Positions 15,321 through 24,057 are shown, counted from the stretch's first letter. The stretch is 34,912 nucleotides of DNA from Thermoleophilia bacterium (GCA_017882615.1 JADGPD010000015.1:1-34912); one strand, 5' to 3'. Numbers and translations are program-made. The notes: generated by a model from the sequence alone, not told the origin.

Positions 15321-16619
15321 ATGGCAACTGAGCCGCAGGTCGAGATAGCCACTACGAGACGGTACTTCGGCACCGACGGCGTGCGTGGCGTTGTCGGCGA
15401 GGATCTCACCGTCGAGCTGGTCGAGCAGCTGGCCCGCGCCGCGACGATCTGGTCATCGAGCGGCCGCGTCTTCGTCGGTCGCGACACACGCGCGTCGGGC
15501 GTCGAGCTCGAGGAGGCCTTCGCGCGCGGCGTAGTCGAGGCGGGCGGCGTGGCCGTGCTCGGCGGCGTTCTGCCGACGCCTGCAGTGGCCTTGCTCGCGC
15601 TAGATCTCGGCGTTGTCATCACCGCCTCGCACAATCCGCCGGAGTACAACGGGGTCAAGTTCTTCGACCACCACGGGCGCAAGCTGTCCGACGCCGCAGA
15701 GCTCGAAATCGAGGCGCTGATGGATGCCAAGACCTCCGGCGGCGGCGTGATCGACCGCGTCGAGGTGGCGACCGACAGCTATCTCGAGCACATCCTCGAG
15801 CGCTTCGGCTCCGATCTGAGCGGGCTCAAGCTGGCCGTCGACTGCGCCAACGGCGCCTATTCGGAGATCGCGCCCGAGGCCTTCACTCGGCTTGGCGCCG
15901 AGGTGATCGCCATCGCCAATACTCCGGACGGCGTCAACATCAACGATTGCTGCGGCGCGACCGATCTGGCGCTGCTCGCGCGCACGGTCGTCGAGAACGG
16001 TTGCGATCTCGGCGTCGCCTTCGACGGTGACGGCGACCGCATGCTGGCGGTTACCGCCGCGGGCGAGCCGGTCGACGGCGACCAGATTCTCGCCATCCTC
16101 ACCCTGCATCTCGGCGTCGATCTGGTGGCGGTCACCAAGATGACCAACCTCGGTTTTCACAACCTCATGCGTGAGCGCGGCGTTCGCGTTGTCACCACCG
16201 ACGTCGGCGATCGCTACGTGCTCGAGGCGCTGTGGCGCGAGGAGGGGGTGCTGGGCGGCGAACAGTCCGGCCACATCATCTACCTCAAGGATCACGTCAC
16301 CGGTGACGGGCTGGCCGCGGCACTGCTGCTCTGCTCGGCGCTCGAAGGGCGCACGCTCGCCGAGGCGGTCTGCGTGATGCCTCGCTTCGCGCAGGTCAAG
16401 CGCAATCTCACAATCGAGGGCAAGCTCCCCAACAGCGCTGTGGTGGCGGCGGAGCGGCTGAACAGCGAGCTCGGCGGGCGGGCGCGCGTGCTCCTCCGCC
16501 CCTCCGGTACAGAGCCGGTCGTGCGCCTGCTGGCCGAGGCCGAAACGCCGGAAGAGGCCGAAGATCTCTGTGGTAGGATCGAGGAGCTAGTTCGAACAGA
16601 GCTCGGCCAGTCGTCCTGA
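15321..16619 (+). CDS. glmM: Phosphoglucosamine mutase
   Basis: A 432-residue enzyme that converts glucosamine 6-phosphate to glucosamine 1-phosphate on the way to UDP-GlcNAc. The family start RYFGTDGVRG (14-23), the phosphoserine loop TASHNP (catalytic S103), the metal-binding DGDGDR (235-240) and the C-terminal phosphate-binding LRPSGTEPVVR are all seen, giving the four-domain alpha-phosphohexomutase layout. Slightly shorter than the usual 440-450 residues. The ATG at 15321 is chosen over upstream in-frame codons because it directly precedes the conserved N-terminus. AAGGAG lies 12 bases upstream, a little far. glmS, which makes its substrate, follows after 123 bases. Confidence 0.96.
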   Translation: MATEPQVEIATTRRYFGTDGVRGVVGEDLTVELVEQLARAATIWSSSGRVFVGRDTRASGVELEEAFARGVVEAGGVAVLGGVLPTPAVALLALDLGVVITASHNPPEYNGVKFFDHHGRKLSDAAELEIEALMDAKTSGGGVIDRVEVATDSYLEHILERFGSDLSGLKLAVDCANGAYSEIAPEAFTRLGAEVIAIANTPDGVNINDCCGATDLALLARTVVENGCDLGVAFDGDGDRMLAVTAAGEPVDGDQILAILTLHLGVDLVAVTKMTNLGFHNLMRERGVRVVTTDVGDRYVLEALWREEGVLGGEQSGHIIYLKDHVTGDGLAAALLLCSALEGRTLAEAVCVMPRFAQVKRNLTIEGKLPNSAVVAAERLNSELGGRARVLLRPSGTEPVVRLLAEAETPEEAEDLCGRIEELVRTELGQSS

Positions 16620-16742
16620 CCGGGGCGGCCAAGGTGCCGGGCTTTATGCTTTTCCGAGTCGTAAATCGCAGGACCGCAGTCGATCATACGAGACTCCACT
16701 CTGGGGATTTAGAAAGCGTCGCGGGCGGGGAAGGAGCTCCAG

Positions 16743-18587
16743 GTGTGCGGGATCATCGGGTACGTCGGGAAGAGAGCCTGTAAGCCACTCCTTTTGAATG
16801 CCCTGCAGCGGCTCGAGTACCGTGGATACGACTCGGCCGGAATCGTCCTCCGCGAGGACGAAGGCCTCGAATACATCCGCGCGGTAGGCAATCTCCAGCA
16901 CCTGCTCGAGGCAGCCGGCTCGAACGGCTCCGAATCGATGCACGGGCTCGGACACACGCGCTGGGCGACCCACGGCAAGGTCGTGGTCGAGAATGCCCAT
17001 CCTCTCACGGGTTGTGACGAGCGCGAGATCGCCGTCGTCCTGAACGGCATCATCGAGAACTACCGCGAGCTCAGCGCTGCGCTGATCGAAGAGGGCCACC
17101 ACTTCACCACCGAGACCGATGCCGAGACCGTCGCCCATCTGATCGAGCGCCACTACGACGGCGACCTGGTCGAGGCGGTACGCCGGACTTATCGCGAGAT
17201 CGAGGGCCACTTCGCCTTCGTCGTCATTCATCGCGACAATCCCGAGCTGCTCGTCGGAACTCGGCGCCAGTGCCCGCTCGTGGTCGGCGTCGGCGACGGC
17301 GAGGGCTTCATCGCCTCCAACACCGTTGCCTTCCTTTCCGAGACGCGCAACGTTCAGTTCCCCGACGACGGCGACATCGTCGCGGTGACTCCCGACGGTG
17401 CCTCCTACACGAGCGCACTCGACGGTGTGGACGAGGTCGAGCACGAGACGATCGTCGTCGACTGGGACGAGGAGCAGGCCGAGAAGGGCGGTTATGAGAC
17501 CTTCATGCTCAAGGAGATCTACGAACAGGCGACCGCGGTGCGCGAGACGCTTGCCGAGCGAATCCGCTGCGGCGAGCTCACCCTCGACGGGCTGCTTCTC
17601 TCGGACGACGATCTGCGCGGTCTGCGCCGCATCGTCATTCTCGCTTGCGGCACGGCCTACCACGCGGGCGTCGCCGGTCGCTACGTGATCGAGGAGTGGG
17701 CGCGCGTGCCGGTAGAGCACGACATCGCCAGCGAGTGGCGCTACCGGAACCCGGTGTTGGACAAGAACACGCTGGTGATCGGCATCTCGCAATCGGGCGA
17801 GACGCGCGACACGATCGACGCGATGGTGCTCGCAAGAGAGCAGGGCGCGCGCACGATGGCGATCACCAACATGATGGGCGCCCAAATCACGCGCGAGGTC
17901 GATTCGGTTCTCTACACACGCGCCGGCCTGGAGATGGGGGTCGCCGCCTCGAAGACCTTCACGGCGCAGATCTCGCTCCTCTATCTGATCGCGCTCAAGC
18001 TGGCGCAGGTGCGCGAGACGCTGCCCAAGGAGGAGATTCAGTCGCTGATCGCCGAAGTGCAGCAGCTGCCCGAGAAGGTGGCTCGGTTCCTCCAGGACGC
18101 CGACGACGGCGTGCACCCGATCGACGAAATCGCCCGACGCCACTACGAGAAGCCGTTCTTCCTCTATCTCGGGCGAAACATCGGCCTGCCGATCTGCCTC
18201 GAAGGCGCGCTCAAGCTGAAGGAGATCTCCTACATCCCCACCGAGGCCTATTCGGCCGGCGAGATGAAGCACGGGCCGATCGCGCTGCTCGACTCCGAGA
18301 CCCCGGTTGTCGTCATCGCCACCGACTCGCACGTCTACGACAAGGTCGTCTCGAACATCCAAGAGACGCGTGCCCGCGGCGCCCAGGTGATCGCCATCGC
18401 CACCGACGGCAACGAGGACATCCAGCACCATGCCGACGACGTCATCTACGTCCCCAAGACGAACGAGTATTTGCAGGCGGTGCTGGCGGTTCTGCCGCTC
18501 CAACTCCTCGCCTATCGCATCGCTCGCCTACGCGGGCTAAACGTCGATCAGCCGCGGAATCTGGCAAAGACCGTCACCGTCGAGTAG
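16743..18587 (+). CDS. glmS: Glutamine-fructose-6-phosphate aminotransferase
   Basis: The 614-residue enzyme makes glucosamine 6-phosphate from fructose 6-phosphate and glutamine, the entry step to amino sugars. After the initiator comes C2 of MCGIIGYVG, the N-terminal nucleophile of the class II amidotransferase domain, with LQRLEYRGYDSAGI, HTRWATHGK and NGIIENY. Two SIS sugar-isomerase domains follow, with ACGTAYHAG, ISQSGETRDT and EGALKLKEISYI. The terminus NVDQPRNLAKTVTVE is standard. The GTG has a strong GGAAGGAG site. I see no glmS ribozyme in the 123-base gap; a TATGCT at 16645-16650 may be a -10. Confidence 0.97.
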   Translation: MCGIIGYVGKRACKPLLLNALQRLEYRGYDSAGIVLREDEGLEYIRAVGNLQHLLEAAGSNGSESMHGLGHTRWATHGKVVVENAHPLTGCDEREIAVVLNGIIENYRELSAALIEEGHHFTTETDAETVAHLIERHYDGDLVEAVRRTYREIEGHFAFVVIHRDNPELLVGTRRQCPLVVGVGDGEGFIASNTVAFLSETRNVQFPDDGDIVAVTPDGASYTSALDGVDEVEHETIVVDWDEEQAEKGGYETFMLKEIYEQATAVRETLAERIRCGELTLDGLLLSDDDLRGLRRIVILACGTAYHAGVAGRYVIEEWARVPVEHDIASEWRYRNPVLDKNTLVIGISQSGETRDTIDAMVLAREQGARTMAITNMMGAQITREVDSVLYTRAGLEMGVAASKTFTAQISLLYLIALKLAQVRETLPKEEIQSLIAEVQQLPEKVARFLQDADDGVHPIDEIARRHYEKPFFLYLGRNIGLPICLEGALKLKEISYIPTEAYSAGEMKHGPIALLDSETPVVVIATDSHVYDKVVSNIQETRARGAQVIAIATDGNEDIQHHADDVIYVPKTNEYLQAVLAVLPLQLLAYRIARLRGLNVDQPRNLAKTVTVE

Positions 18588-18642
18588 GAGCATTGGGTCG
18601 AGATGACGATCTGCCCCTCCTGGCCGCTGGAAGCCTGAGCGC

Positions 18643-19689
18643 GTGCGCGTCCTAGCTGGTCTTGTCGGGGCGGTCGTGATCGTTCTCACTCTGGCCGAGT
18701 TCTTCGTTGCCTTTCTGCTGCCGCGTCGCGTCAGGCGCGAGCCGCGCGTCGCGCGAGTGATTCTCGTCGCCGGCTGGCGAGTCTGGCGTTTCGTCGCGCG
18801 CCGCCTGCCGGCTCGATCTGGCGACACCATGCTCGGTTTCTACGGGCCGTTGCTCCTGATCTTTGCCATCGCTCTCTGGGCGGTAGCCCTGATCTTCGGC
18901 TTCGCCCTGTTGCAGTGGGCTGCCGGATCGCACGTGGCGCATGGAGGCGGCGGCTTCGACGACGATCTCTTCTTCAGCGCCGGAGGGTTCCTGAGCGCCT
19001 CGATGCAGCTCTCGCCCTCGACCGGGCTCGCCCGCGGACTCTTTCTCGGTGAGGCGGCCTGCGGCTTTGGCGTGCTCTTCGTTGCGATCGGCTATCTGCC
19101 GGCGATCTATCAGGCGTCTTCGCGGCGCGAGGTGGCGGTGGCACAGTTGGCGCCGCGAGCCGGAACGCCGCCCACCGCCGGAGCGCTCCTGGTGCGTTTC
19201 GGTCGGCGCGGAGGCTGGCCCGATCTCGACGCCTACCTGGCCGAGTGGGAGGATTGGGCGGCCGAGCTGATGGAGACCCATCTCTCCTATCCGGCGCTTG
19301 CCTACTTTCGCTCGCAGCATGTCGGCCAGAACTGGCTCGCCGCTCTGACGACGGTCATCGACACCTGTGCCTTCGCGATCGCCGCGACGCCTGACGAGAC
19401 CGATGTCGACTCGGCCGAGATCACGCTCTCGATCGGCCGCCACGCTCTCGCCGACATCTCACTCGTGCTGCGCGCGAAGCCCGGCCGCTTCGATCCGCCG
19501 CGTCTCGGCGGCGGCGACCTCTCGCGGCTTTGGGATCTCGCTGCTCAAAGCGGGCTCGAGTTGAGAGCGAAGAAAGAGGTCGAGAGCCGGTTGAGCGAAC
19601 TTCGCTCGGGTTACGAGCCGCTGGTCGCCGGGCTCGCGCGCGCGCTCGAGTTGAATCCCTCCTCCTGGTTGCCGCCGGCTGAGAGCTAG
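18643..19689 (+). CDS. Two-pore-helix ion channel-like membrane protein with altered filter
   Basis: A 348-residue protein with an N-terminal helix (about 4-26), a second helix (about 69-92), a short amphipathic stretch DDLFFSAGGFLSASMQLSPS, and a third helix (about 130-150). The order helix, pore-like loop, helix and the phrase DxLFFSxGxFLSxS...SPSTGLARGL resemble the potassium-channel pore (DALYFSxTTLTTVGYGDxxPxTxxGR), but the TVGYG filter is missing, replaced by SASMQL. A cytoplasmic domain of about 190 residues follows (AYLAEWEDWAAELMETHLSYP and a helical remainder). It could be a non-selective or non-conducting channel relative; transport is not shown. The GTG start has no clear ribosome site. 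Downstream of glmS by 55 bases. Confidence 0.7.
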   Translation: MRVLAGLVGAVVIVLTLAEFFVAFLLPRRVRREPRVARVILVAGWRVWRFVARRLPARSGDTMLGFYGPLLLIFAIALWAVALIFGFALLQWAAGSHVAHGGGGFDDDLFFSAGGFLSASMQLSPSTGLARGLFLGEAACGFGVLFVAIGYLPAIYQASSRREVAVAQLAPRAGTPPTAGALLVRFGRRGGWPDLDAYLAEWEDWAAELMETHLSYPALAYFRSQHVGQNWLAALTTVIDTCAFAIAATPDETDVDSAEITLSIGRHALADISLVLRAKPGRFDPPRLGGGDLSRLWDLAAQSGLELRAKKEVESRLSELRSGYEPLVAGLARALELNPSSWLPPAES

Positions 19690-19818
19690 ACGGCGCCCCC
19701 GGGCGCGCTGATGTTTTGCCGGGCTCGGCAGCGGAAACGGTGATAGCGACGCGCGAACGCGACGACGCGAGTCGTGCGCGGTCCGAGCGGCCGAAGGCAA
19801 CCAGCAAGGAGGCGGTTT

Positions 19819-20475
19819 ATGACAACGATCGAGGAACCAGAGGTTCGCGCCGCACTGCCGCGCCTCAATGAGCCGGCGCCCGCCTTCGAAGCTGTCACGA
19901 CTCACGGAAAGCTCAGGCTGGCCGACTTCGAGGGTAGCTGGCTGATCCTCTTCTCTCACCCGGCCGACTTCACGCCGGTTTGCACGACCGAGTTCATCGC
20001 CTTCGCCGAGATCTACCCCGAGCTGCAGAAGCGCGGCTGCGAGCTGATCGGCCTCTCGATCGACAGCCTCTACTCGCACATCGCCTGGGTCCGCAATATC
20101 GAGGAGAAGGCCGGGGTGAAGATCCCCTACCCCGTCATCGCCGACCTCGATCGCAAGGTTGCGACCGCTTACGGAATGGTCATGGCCGGCGAGAGCAAGA
20201 CCGAGGCCAGCCGCTGCGTGTTCGTCATCGATCCCAAGGGCATCCTGCGGGCGATGATCTACTACCCGCTCTCGGTCGGCCGCAATATGGACGAGTTCGT
20301 GCGCCTCATCGATGCGCTGAAGACCGGCGACGAGCACCACGTCGCGACGCCCGCCAACTGGCGGCCGGGCGACAAGGTCGTCTTGCCCGCGCCCAACACG
20401 ACCGAGCTCGCCGAGGAGCGAGCCGGCGAGGGCCTGGAGTGCATCGACTGGTACCTCTGCAAGAAGTCGCTCTAG
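19819..20475 (+). CDS. Peroxiredoxin (Prx6/1-Cys-like AhpC-TSA family)
   Basis: This 218-residue protein reduces peroxides using a reactive thiol in the cytoplasm. The peroxidatic cysteine is C55 in HPADFTPVCTTE, with the conserved Thr and Pro of the PxxxTxxC motif. The long C-terminal part (HVATPANWRPGDKVVLPAP and ECIDWYLCKK) is typical of Prx6-type proteins of archaea and some bacteria. Two extra cysteines (C208 and C214) lie at the C-terminus and may act as resolving residues. AAGGAGG just before the ATG is a strong ribosome site. The gene is 10 bases upstream of a small winged-helix gene and probably co-transcribed with it. Confidence 0.94.
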   Translation: MTTIEEPEVRAALPRLNEPAPAFEAVTTHGKLRLADFEGSWLILFSHPADFTPVCTTEFIAFAEIYPELQKRGCELIGLSIDSLYSHIAWVRNIEEKAGVKIPYPVIADLDRKVATAYGMVMAGESKTEASRCVFVIDPKGILRAMIYYPLSVGRNMDEFVRLIDALKTGDEHHVATPANWRPGDKVVLPAPNTTELAEERAGEGLECIDWYLCKKSL

Positions 20476-20485
20476 GGAGGCGGAT

Positions 20486-20713
20486 ATGCCGTGCGTATGG
20501 CCGGACGGGACGCTCAGCAGCTCGGGCAGGCTGCTGCTCACATCGGTAAGCCCGGATTCGACCGCCGAGGATGTCGCCGCGACCACCGGGATACCTCTTT
20601 ACCGGGTTCGTAGCTCGTTGCGGCAGTTGCTCGAGGCGGGCTTCATCAGCGAGCAAGGCGGGCGCTTCAAGCAGACCAAAGAGGGCGTCGAGAAGGTGAA
20701 GGCGGACGGCTGA
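20486..20713 (+). CDS. Small winged-helix protein
   Basis: A 75-residue protein that consists of almost only a winged helix-turn-helix: LLLTSVSPDSTAEDVAATTG, then LYRVRSSLRQLLEAGFISEQ (the recognition helix region) and GGRFKQTKEGVEKVK (the wing). It could be a repressor or sensor for the peroxiredoxin next door, or a DNA-binding module of another role; no effector domain is present. One cysteine (C3) lies near the start. GGGAGG lies before the ATG. Family cannot be named from the sequence alone. Confidence 0.75.
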   Translation: MPCVWPDGTLSSSGRLLLTSVSPDSTAEDVAATTGIPLYRVRSSLRQLLEAGFISEQGGRFKQTKEGVEKVKADG

Positions 20714-20832
20714 TGCTGAGCGATCGGGAGCTTGCCTGCGCCGGAGAGACGTCCTTCGAGATGCAAGCGGCGGATCGGGCGGCTCCGCCATCGGTACTCG
20801 CGCGCCCACTCCCGTTTTCGCGCCGGGATCAA

Positions 20833-20838
20833 TAGACT
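20833..20838 (+). promoter_or_regulatory. Putative -10 element for the HAD gene (leaderless)
   Basis: TAGACT ends 7 bases before the GTG at 20846, with no ribosome site, matching the leaderless pattern. The 132 bases upstream show no other feature except a possible 40-codon frame. Confidence 0.4.
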
Positions 20839-20845
20839 CGCGTAC

Positions 20846-21622
20846 GTGGCCGCGATCCTGATCGACATCGACGGCGTGCTGAGCGTCTCGAACGAGCCGA
20901 TTCCGGGAGCCACCGGCGCCGTTCGCCGTCTGCGCGAGGCCGGTCACCGGTTGCGTTTCCTGACCAACAACACCACTTGCCCCCGTGCCCGTCTGACCGA
21001 GTTACTGCGCTCGAAGGGCTTCGACGTCGACGAGGAGGCGCTGCAAACAGCGCCGCGAGCGGCCGCTCGGACGCTTGCCGGTCGCCGCGTCCTGGCCCTG
21101 ACGATGTCTGCGATCGTCGAAGACCTGAAGGGAATCGAGCTGGTTGGCGAGAGCGCGGATGCCGTGCTCCTCGGCGGAGCGGACGAGACCGAGGAAACGG
21201 GGCGCGTCTTCTCGCACATGAATCTGGCCCGCGCCTTCGCCGAGCTCGAGGCCGGAGCCGAGCTCTTCTGTCTGCACAGGAATCCCTGGTGGCAGACCAA
21301 GCACGGGCCCCTTCTCGACTCGGGCGCCTACGTCGCCGGGCTGGAGTACGCCGCCGGAGTGCACGCGACCGTCCTCGGCAAGCCGAGCTCCTCCTTCTTT
21401 GCCGCCGCGCTCGAAGCGCTCGACAGTGATCCGGGCCAGGCCTTGATGGTCGGCGACGACCTCGCATCGGACATCCGCGGCGCCCAGCTGCACGGGATGC
21501 GCACCGTGCTCGTCCGAACGGGCAAGTTCCGCCCCGATGTCTACGAGCGCTCCGGGATTCGCCCGACCGTGCTTCTCTCCTCGATCGCGGATCTGCCCGA
21601 ATGGCTGGCGACGGCGCGCTGA
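20846..21622 (+). CDS. HAD-superfamily subfamily IIA phosphatase
   Basis: A 258-residue phosphatase of the NagD-like IIA group. Motif I is LIDIDGVL (D7 nucleophile, D9 acid/base), motif II LTNNTT, a lysine in GKPSSSFF serves as motif III, and motif IV is MVGDDLASDIRGA. The IIA cap lies between motifs II and III and sets the substrate, which is unknown; related proteins act on phosphosugars, pyridoxal phosphate or pyrophosphate. The GTG at 20846 is chosen because it precedes motif I closely and follows a -10-like element; the open frame extends upstream to 20732. It overlaps acpS by 22 bases. Confidence 0.88.
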   Translation: MAAILIDIDGVLSVSNEPIPGATGAVRRLREAGHRLRFLTNNTTCPRARLTELLRSKGFDVDEEALQTAPRAAARTLAGRRVLALTMSAIVEDLKGIELVGESADAVLLGGADETEETGRVFSHMNLARAFAELEAGAELFCLHRNPWWQTKHGPLLDSGAYVAGLEYAAGVHATVLGKPSSSFFAAALEALDSDPGQALMVGDDLASDIRGAQLHGMRTVLVRTGKFRPDVYERSGIRPTVLLSSIADLPEWLATAR

Positions 21623-21990
21623 GGGTCGGCCTCGACCTGATCGAGATCGAGCGGGTTCGCTCGGCGCTCGAACGTCCCCGCTTCCGCGAGCGCTGCTTCA
21701 CCAAGGCCGAGCGCGACTACTGCGACTCACGTGCCAACCCGGCGCAGAGCTATGCGGCGCGCTTCGCGGGCAAGGAGGCGGTCGGCAAGGCGCTCGGTTG
21801 CGGCGTGCACTTCACCTGGATGGAGATCGAGATCGCCGGGCGTCCGCGTCCCACCGTCACGCTCTCGGGCAAGACCAAGGCCTGGGCCGAGAAGATGGGC
21901 GCCCGCCAAGTCGATCTCTCGCTGACTCACTCCAAGGGAATCGCCGCGGCGGTTGCGATTCTGTCGATCGAGGAAGAGGACGCGAAATGA
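21601..21990 (+). CDS. acpS: Holo-[acyl-carrier-protein] synthase
   Basis: The 129-residue enzyme moves 4'-phosphopantetheine from CoA to acyl carrier protein, activating fatty-acid synthesis. VGLDLIEIERVR with the magnesium-binding D12, RFAGKEAVGKALG with the catalytic-site Glu, and the closing LSLTHSKGIAAAVAI match the AcpS family closely. Length is normal (115-130). It starts inside the HAD gene and its stop overlaps the next ATG (ATGA), so the three genes HAD-acpS-nnr are translationally coupled. AcpS next to the NAD(P)HX repair gene is a common bacterial arrangement. Confidence 0.95.
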   Translation: MAGDGALRVGLDLIEIERVRSALERPRFRERCFTKAERDYCDSRANPAQSYAARFAGKEAVGKALGCGVHFTWMEIEIAGRPRPTVTLSGKTKAWAEKMGARQVDLSLTHSKGIAAAVAILSIEEEDAK

Positions 21991-23408
21991 ACGCTGAGCG
22001 CTCAACCTTCGAGCCGCTCTTTTCTTCCGCCGAGATGCGCGCGGTCGAGGAGGCCTATCCTGGCTATCCCGACTCGATGCGCGAACTGATGGTGCGGGCC
22101 GGAACGGCGGTGGGCAAAGTGGCGATGCGCCGCTTCCCCGACGCCAAGCGCTTCACCGTTGTTTGCGGCGGTGGCTCCAACGGTGGCGACGGCCTGGTGG
22201 CGGCCGAGGTGCTGCGCTTCGGCGGGCAAGAGGTAAAGGTCATCGAGGCGAAGAGCGGAGAGAAGGAGTTGGGCAACCCGGATGTGATCGTGGACGCCCT
22301 TTTCGGCACCGGCTTCTCGGGAGCTCCGCGCGACGATGCGGAAGTCCTGATCGAGCAGATCAACGCCGCTGGTGTGCCGGTCGTATCGGTCGACATCGCC
22401 TCCGGTGTGGACGCCTCGACGGGCGAGATCGCCGGACCGGCGGTTAACGCAGCCGTCACTGTCACCTTCTATGCGCGCAAGGTCGGGCACGTCGTGGGGC
22501 CCGGCCGTTTTCGCCGCGGCGAGCTGGAGGTCGTGGACATCGGCCTCACGGGCGGCGAGACCATCTGCCGGCTGGCCAGGCCCGGGCTGCTCTCGCTGCT
22601 GCCGCGCCGGAAGGAGTCGGGCAACAAGTTCATGTCGGGCTCGGTGCTCGTCGTCGGTGGCTCGCCCGGGCTCTCCGGCGCCGTCTGCATGGTCGGCGAG
22701 GCGGCCTTCCGCGCCGACGCCGGCTACGTCACCGTCGTGATTCCCCGCTCGGTGCTTCCCCCGGTCGAGCTCAACCTGATCGAAGCCGTCAAGCGTGCGG
22801 CGCCGGAGGATGAGAACGGGCAGCTGACGAGCGAGGCGCTGCCGCTCGTCGCCGAGCTCGAACCGCGCGCCCAGGCGCTTGCGCTGGGCCCGGGGATCGG
22901 GCGCTCGGACGGAACGCGGGCATTCGTGCGGGAACTGCTCGAGCGAACGACGCTGCCGGCGGTCGTGGACGCCGACGCTCTCTTCGGGCTCGAGCCCGGG
23001 AAATGGGCTTCGCCGGTCGTTCTGACGCCGCATTCCGGCGAGCTCGCGCGCCTGCTCGGCAAGGATTCGGCCTGGGTGAACGAGCACCGCCTGGCCGCCG
23101 CGCGCGAGTGCGCCGATCGTTTCGCGGCGGTGACGCTGCTCAAGGGCGCCGACACGATCGTCGTTTCGCCCTCCGGCGAGGCGCTCGTTTGCGAGGAGGG
23201 GACTCCGGCTCTCGCAACCGCCGGCTCGGGCGACGTCCTTACGGGCGTCGTTGCCGCTTTCCTCGCCAAGGGGCTCGAGCCCGCGCTCGCAGCCGCAGCC
23301 GCAGCCGTGGCTCACGGCCGGGCCGCTCAGCTGATCGAGCCGCAGGTCGGCGTCGTCGCCGGCGATGTGGCGCGGATGCTCCCGCAGGCGATCTCGCGCG
23401 AGCGCTGA
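21987..23408 (+). CDS. nnr: Bifunctional NAD(P)H-hydrate epimerase / ADP-dependent dehydratase
   Basis: A 473-residue fusion that repairs hydrated NADH and NADPH. The N-terminal epimerase half (about 1-210, YjeF_N type) has SAEMRAVEEAYPG, VCGGGSNGGDGLVAAE and VVSVDIASGVDASTGEI. The C-terminal half (about 215-473) is the ribokinase-like, ADP-dependent dehydratase with GSVLVVGGSPGLSGA, ALGPGIGRSDGTRAF, VVLTPHSGELARLLG and the catalytic Asp motif ATAGSGDVLTGVVAAFLA. Both halves look intact. The ATG at 21987 overlaps the acpS stop; an open frame upstream to 21537 is a shadow. The gene converges on a flavodoxin-like gene 49 bases away. Confidence 0.95.
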   Translation: MNAERSTFEPLFSSAEMRAVEEAYPGYPDSMRELMVRAGTAVGKVAMRRFPDAKRFTVVCGGGSNGGDGLVAAEVLRFGGQEVKVIEAKSGEKELGNPDVIVDALFGTGFSGAPRDDAEVLIEQINAAGVPVVSVDIASGVDASTGEIAGPAVNAAVTVTFYARKVGHVVGPGRFRRGELEVVDIGLTGGETICRLARPGLLSLLPRRKESGNKFMSGSVLVVGGSPGLSGAVCMVGEAAFRADAGYVTVVIPRSVLPPVELNLIEAVKRAAPEDENGQLTSEALPLVAELEPRAQALALGPGIGRSDGTRAFVRELLERTTLPAVVDADALFGLEPGKWASPVVLTPHSGELARLLGKDSAWVNEHRLAAARECADRFAAVTLLKGADTIVVSPSGEALVCEEGTPALATAGSGDVLTGVVAAFLAKGLEPALAAAAAAVAHGRAAQLIEPQVGVVAGDVARMLPQAISRER

Positions 23409-23457
23409 GCGCCAATCGCGGGCTCGGCGCTATCCCAGCATCCAGCGGTCGGTTCGG

Positions 23458-23979
23458 TTAGTTCTGCTTCCTCAGCGAGAGTGCATCGACGAGGCCCGTT
23501 GCCCACGCTTCGATTGCATCCCAATCGCGAACGTCTGTGAACGGGAAGAGCGGCCTCAGCGGCGGCGCGAGCTTGTCGGGGAAGCGGAGCTTGCTCTGGT
23601 CGATCACGCCTCCGAAGAGCGCCGTCGACAGCGGCCGGATTTCGGATCGGTGCGCGAGCGAGCGGTCGAACTGCTTCTGCGTGGTTGCTCGTTCCTTCTC
23701 GCTGGTGCCCAGCGGCCCCAGGGCGAATACTGCTACGGGCATCCCGGCCAGCTCGCGCTGGTGTCGCGCGAGAAAGCGCCTTCCCGCCCGGAGCATGCGT
23801 GCGTTGTAGAGCGGCGCGCCGAAGACGACGGCGCGATATCCGCGCAGATCGCCAACCGAGCGAGCATCGCGGAGATCGGTCGCTATCCCCGCTCCCTCGA
23901 GCGTCTTCGCGATCGCTTCGGCCACCTCGACCGTCGAGCCGTACTTCGTCGCGTAAGCGATCAGAACTTCGCCTGGCAT
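23458..23979 (-). CDS. Flavodoxin-domain protein
   Basis: The 173-residue product begins MPGEVLIAYATKYGSTVEVAEAIA, the FMN phosphate-binding loop (YATKYGST) of flavodoxin-like proteins. YRAVVFGAPLYNARM and VAVFALGPLGTSE are later strand-loop segments of the same fold. The protein is most like the HemG/MioC-type stand-alone flavodoxins (protoporphyrinogen oxidase-like or electron carriers), but the actual partner is unknown. AAAGGAG lies before the ATG at 23979. It is divergent from alr across 78 bases and convergent with nnr. Confidence 0.88.
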   Translation of the reverse strand: MPGEVLIAYATKYGSTVEVAEAIAKTLEGAGIATDLRDARSVGDLRGYRAVVFGAPLYNARMLRAGRRFLARHQRELAGMPVAVFALGPLGTSEKERATTQKQFDRSLAHRSEIRPLSTALFGGVIDQSKLRFPDKLAPPLRPLFPFTDVRDWDAIEAWATGLVDALSLRKQN

Positions 23980-24045
23980 GCCACTCCTTTCGTCGGAGCA
24001 TGATTACAAACGGCCGGAAGACGAGCGTAAACTCGCCCATCCTTC

Positions 24046-24051
24046 TACGAT
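24046..24051 (+). promoter_or_regulatory. Putative -10 element for alr (leaderless)
   Basis: TACGAT ends 6 bases before the ATG at 24058, without a ribosome site. It matches the TACGAT of the guaB promoter. Confidence 0.4.
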
Positions 24052-24057
24052 GAAGCG

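Noticed and set aside
16620-16742. A glmS ribozyme before glmS
   Set aside because: The 123-base gap is too short and lacks the conserved ribozyme core; such ribozymes are mainly in Firmicutes.
16644-18503. A 619-codon open frame on the minus strand opposite glmS
   Set aside because: It mirrors glmS in a high-GC genome where antisense frames stay open by codon bias. The product is rich in Arg, Val, Gly and Asp without a recognisable fold.
19690-19818. An ECF-type promoter (GGAAAC) before the peroxiredoxin
   Set aside because: No matching -10 occurs at 16-19 bases, so the hexamer alone is not evidence.
20713-20835. A 40-codon frame whose ATG overlaps the winged-helix gene stop
   Set aside because: Possible but unsupported: no fold, no ribosome site of its own, and its end overlaps the putative -10 of the HAD gene.
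22002-23315. A 437-codon minus-strand frame opposite nnr
   Set aside because: The sense strand carries both conserved enzyme halves; the antisense frame is a codon-bias artefact.
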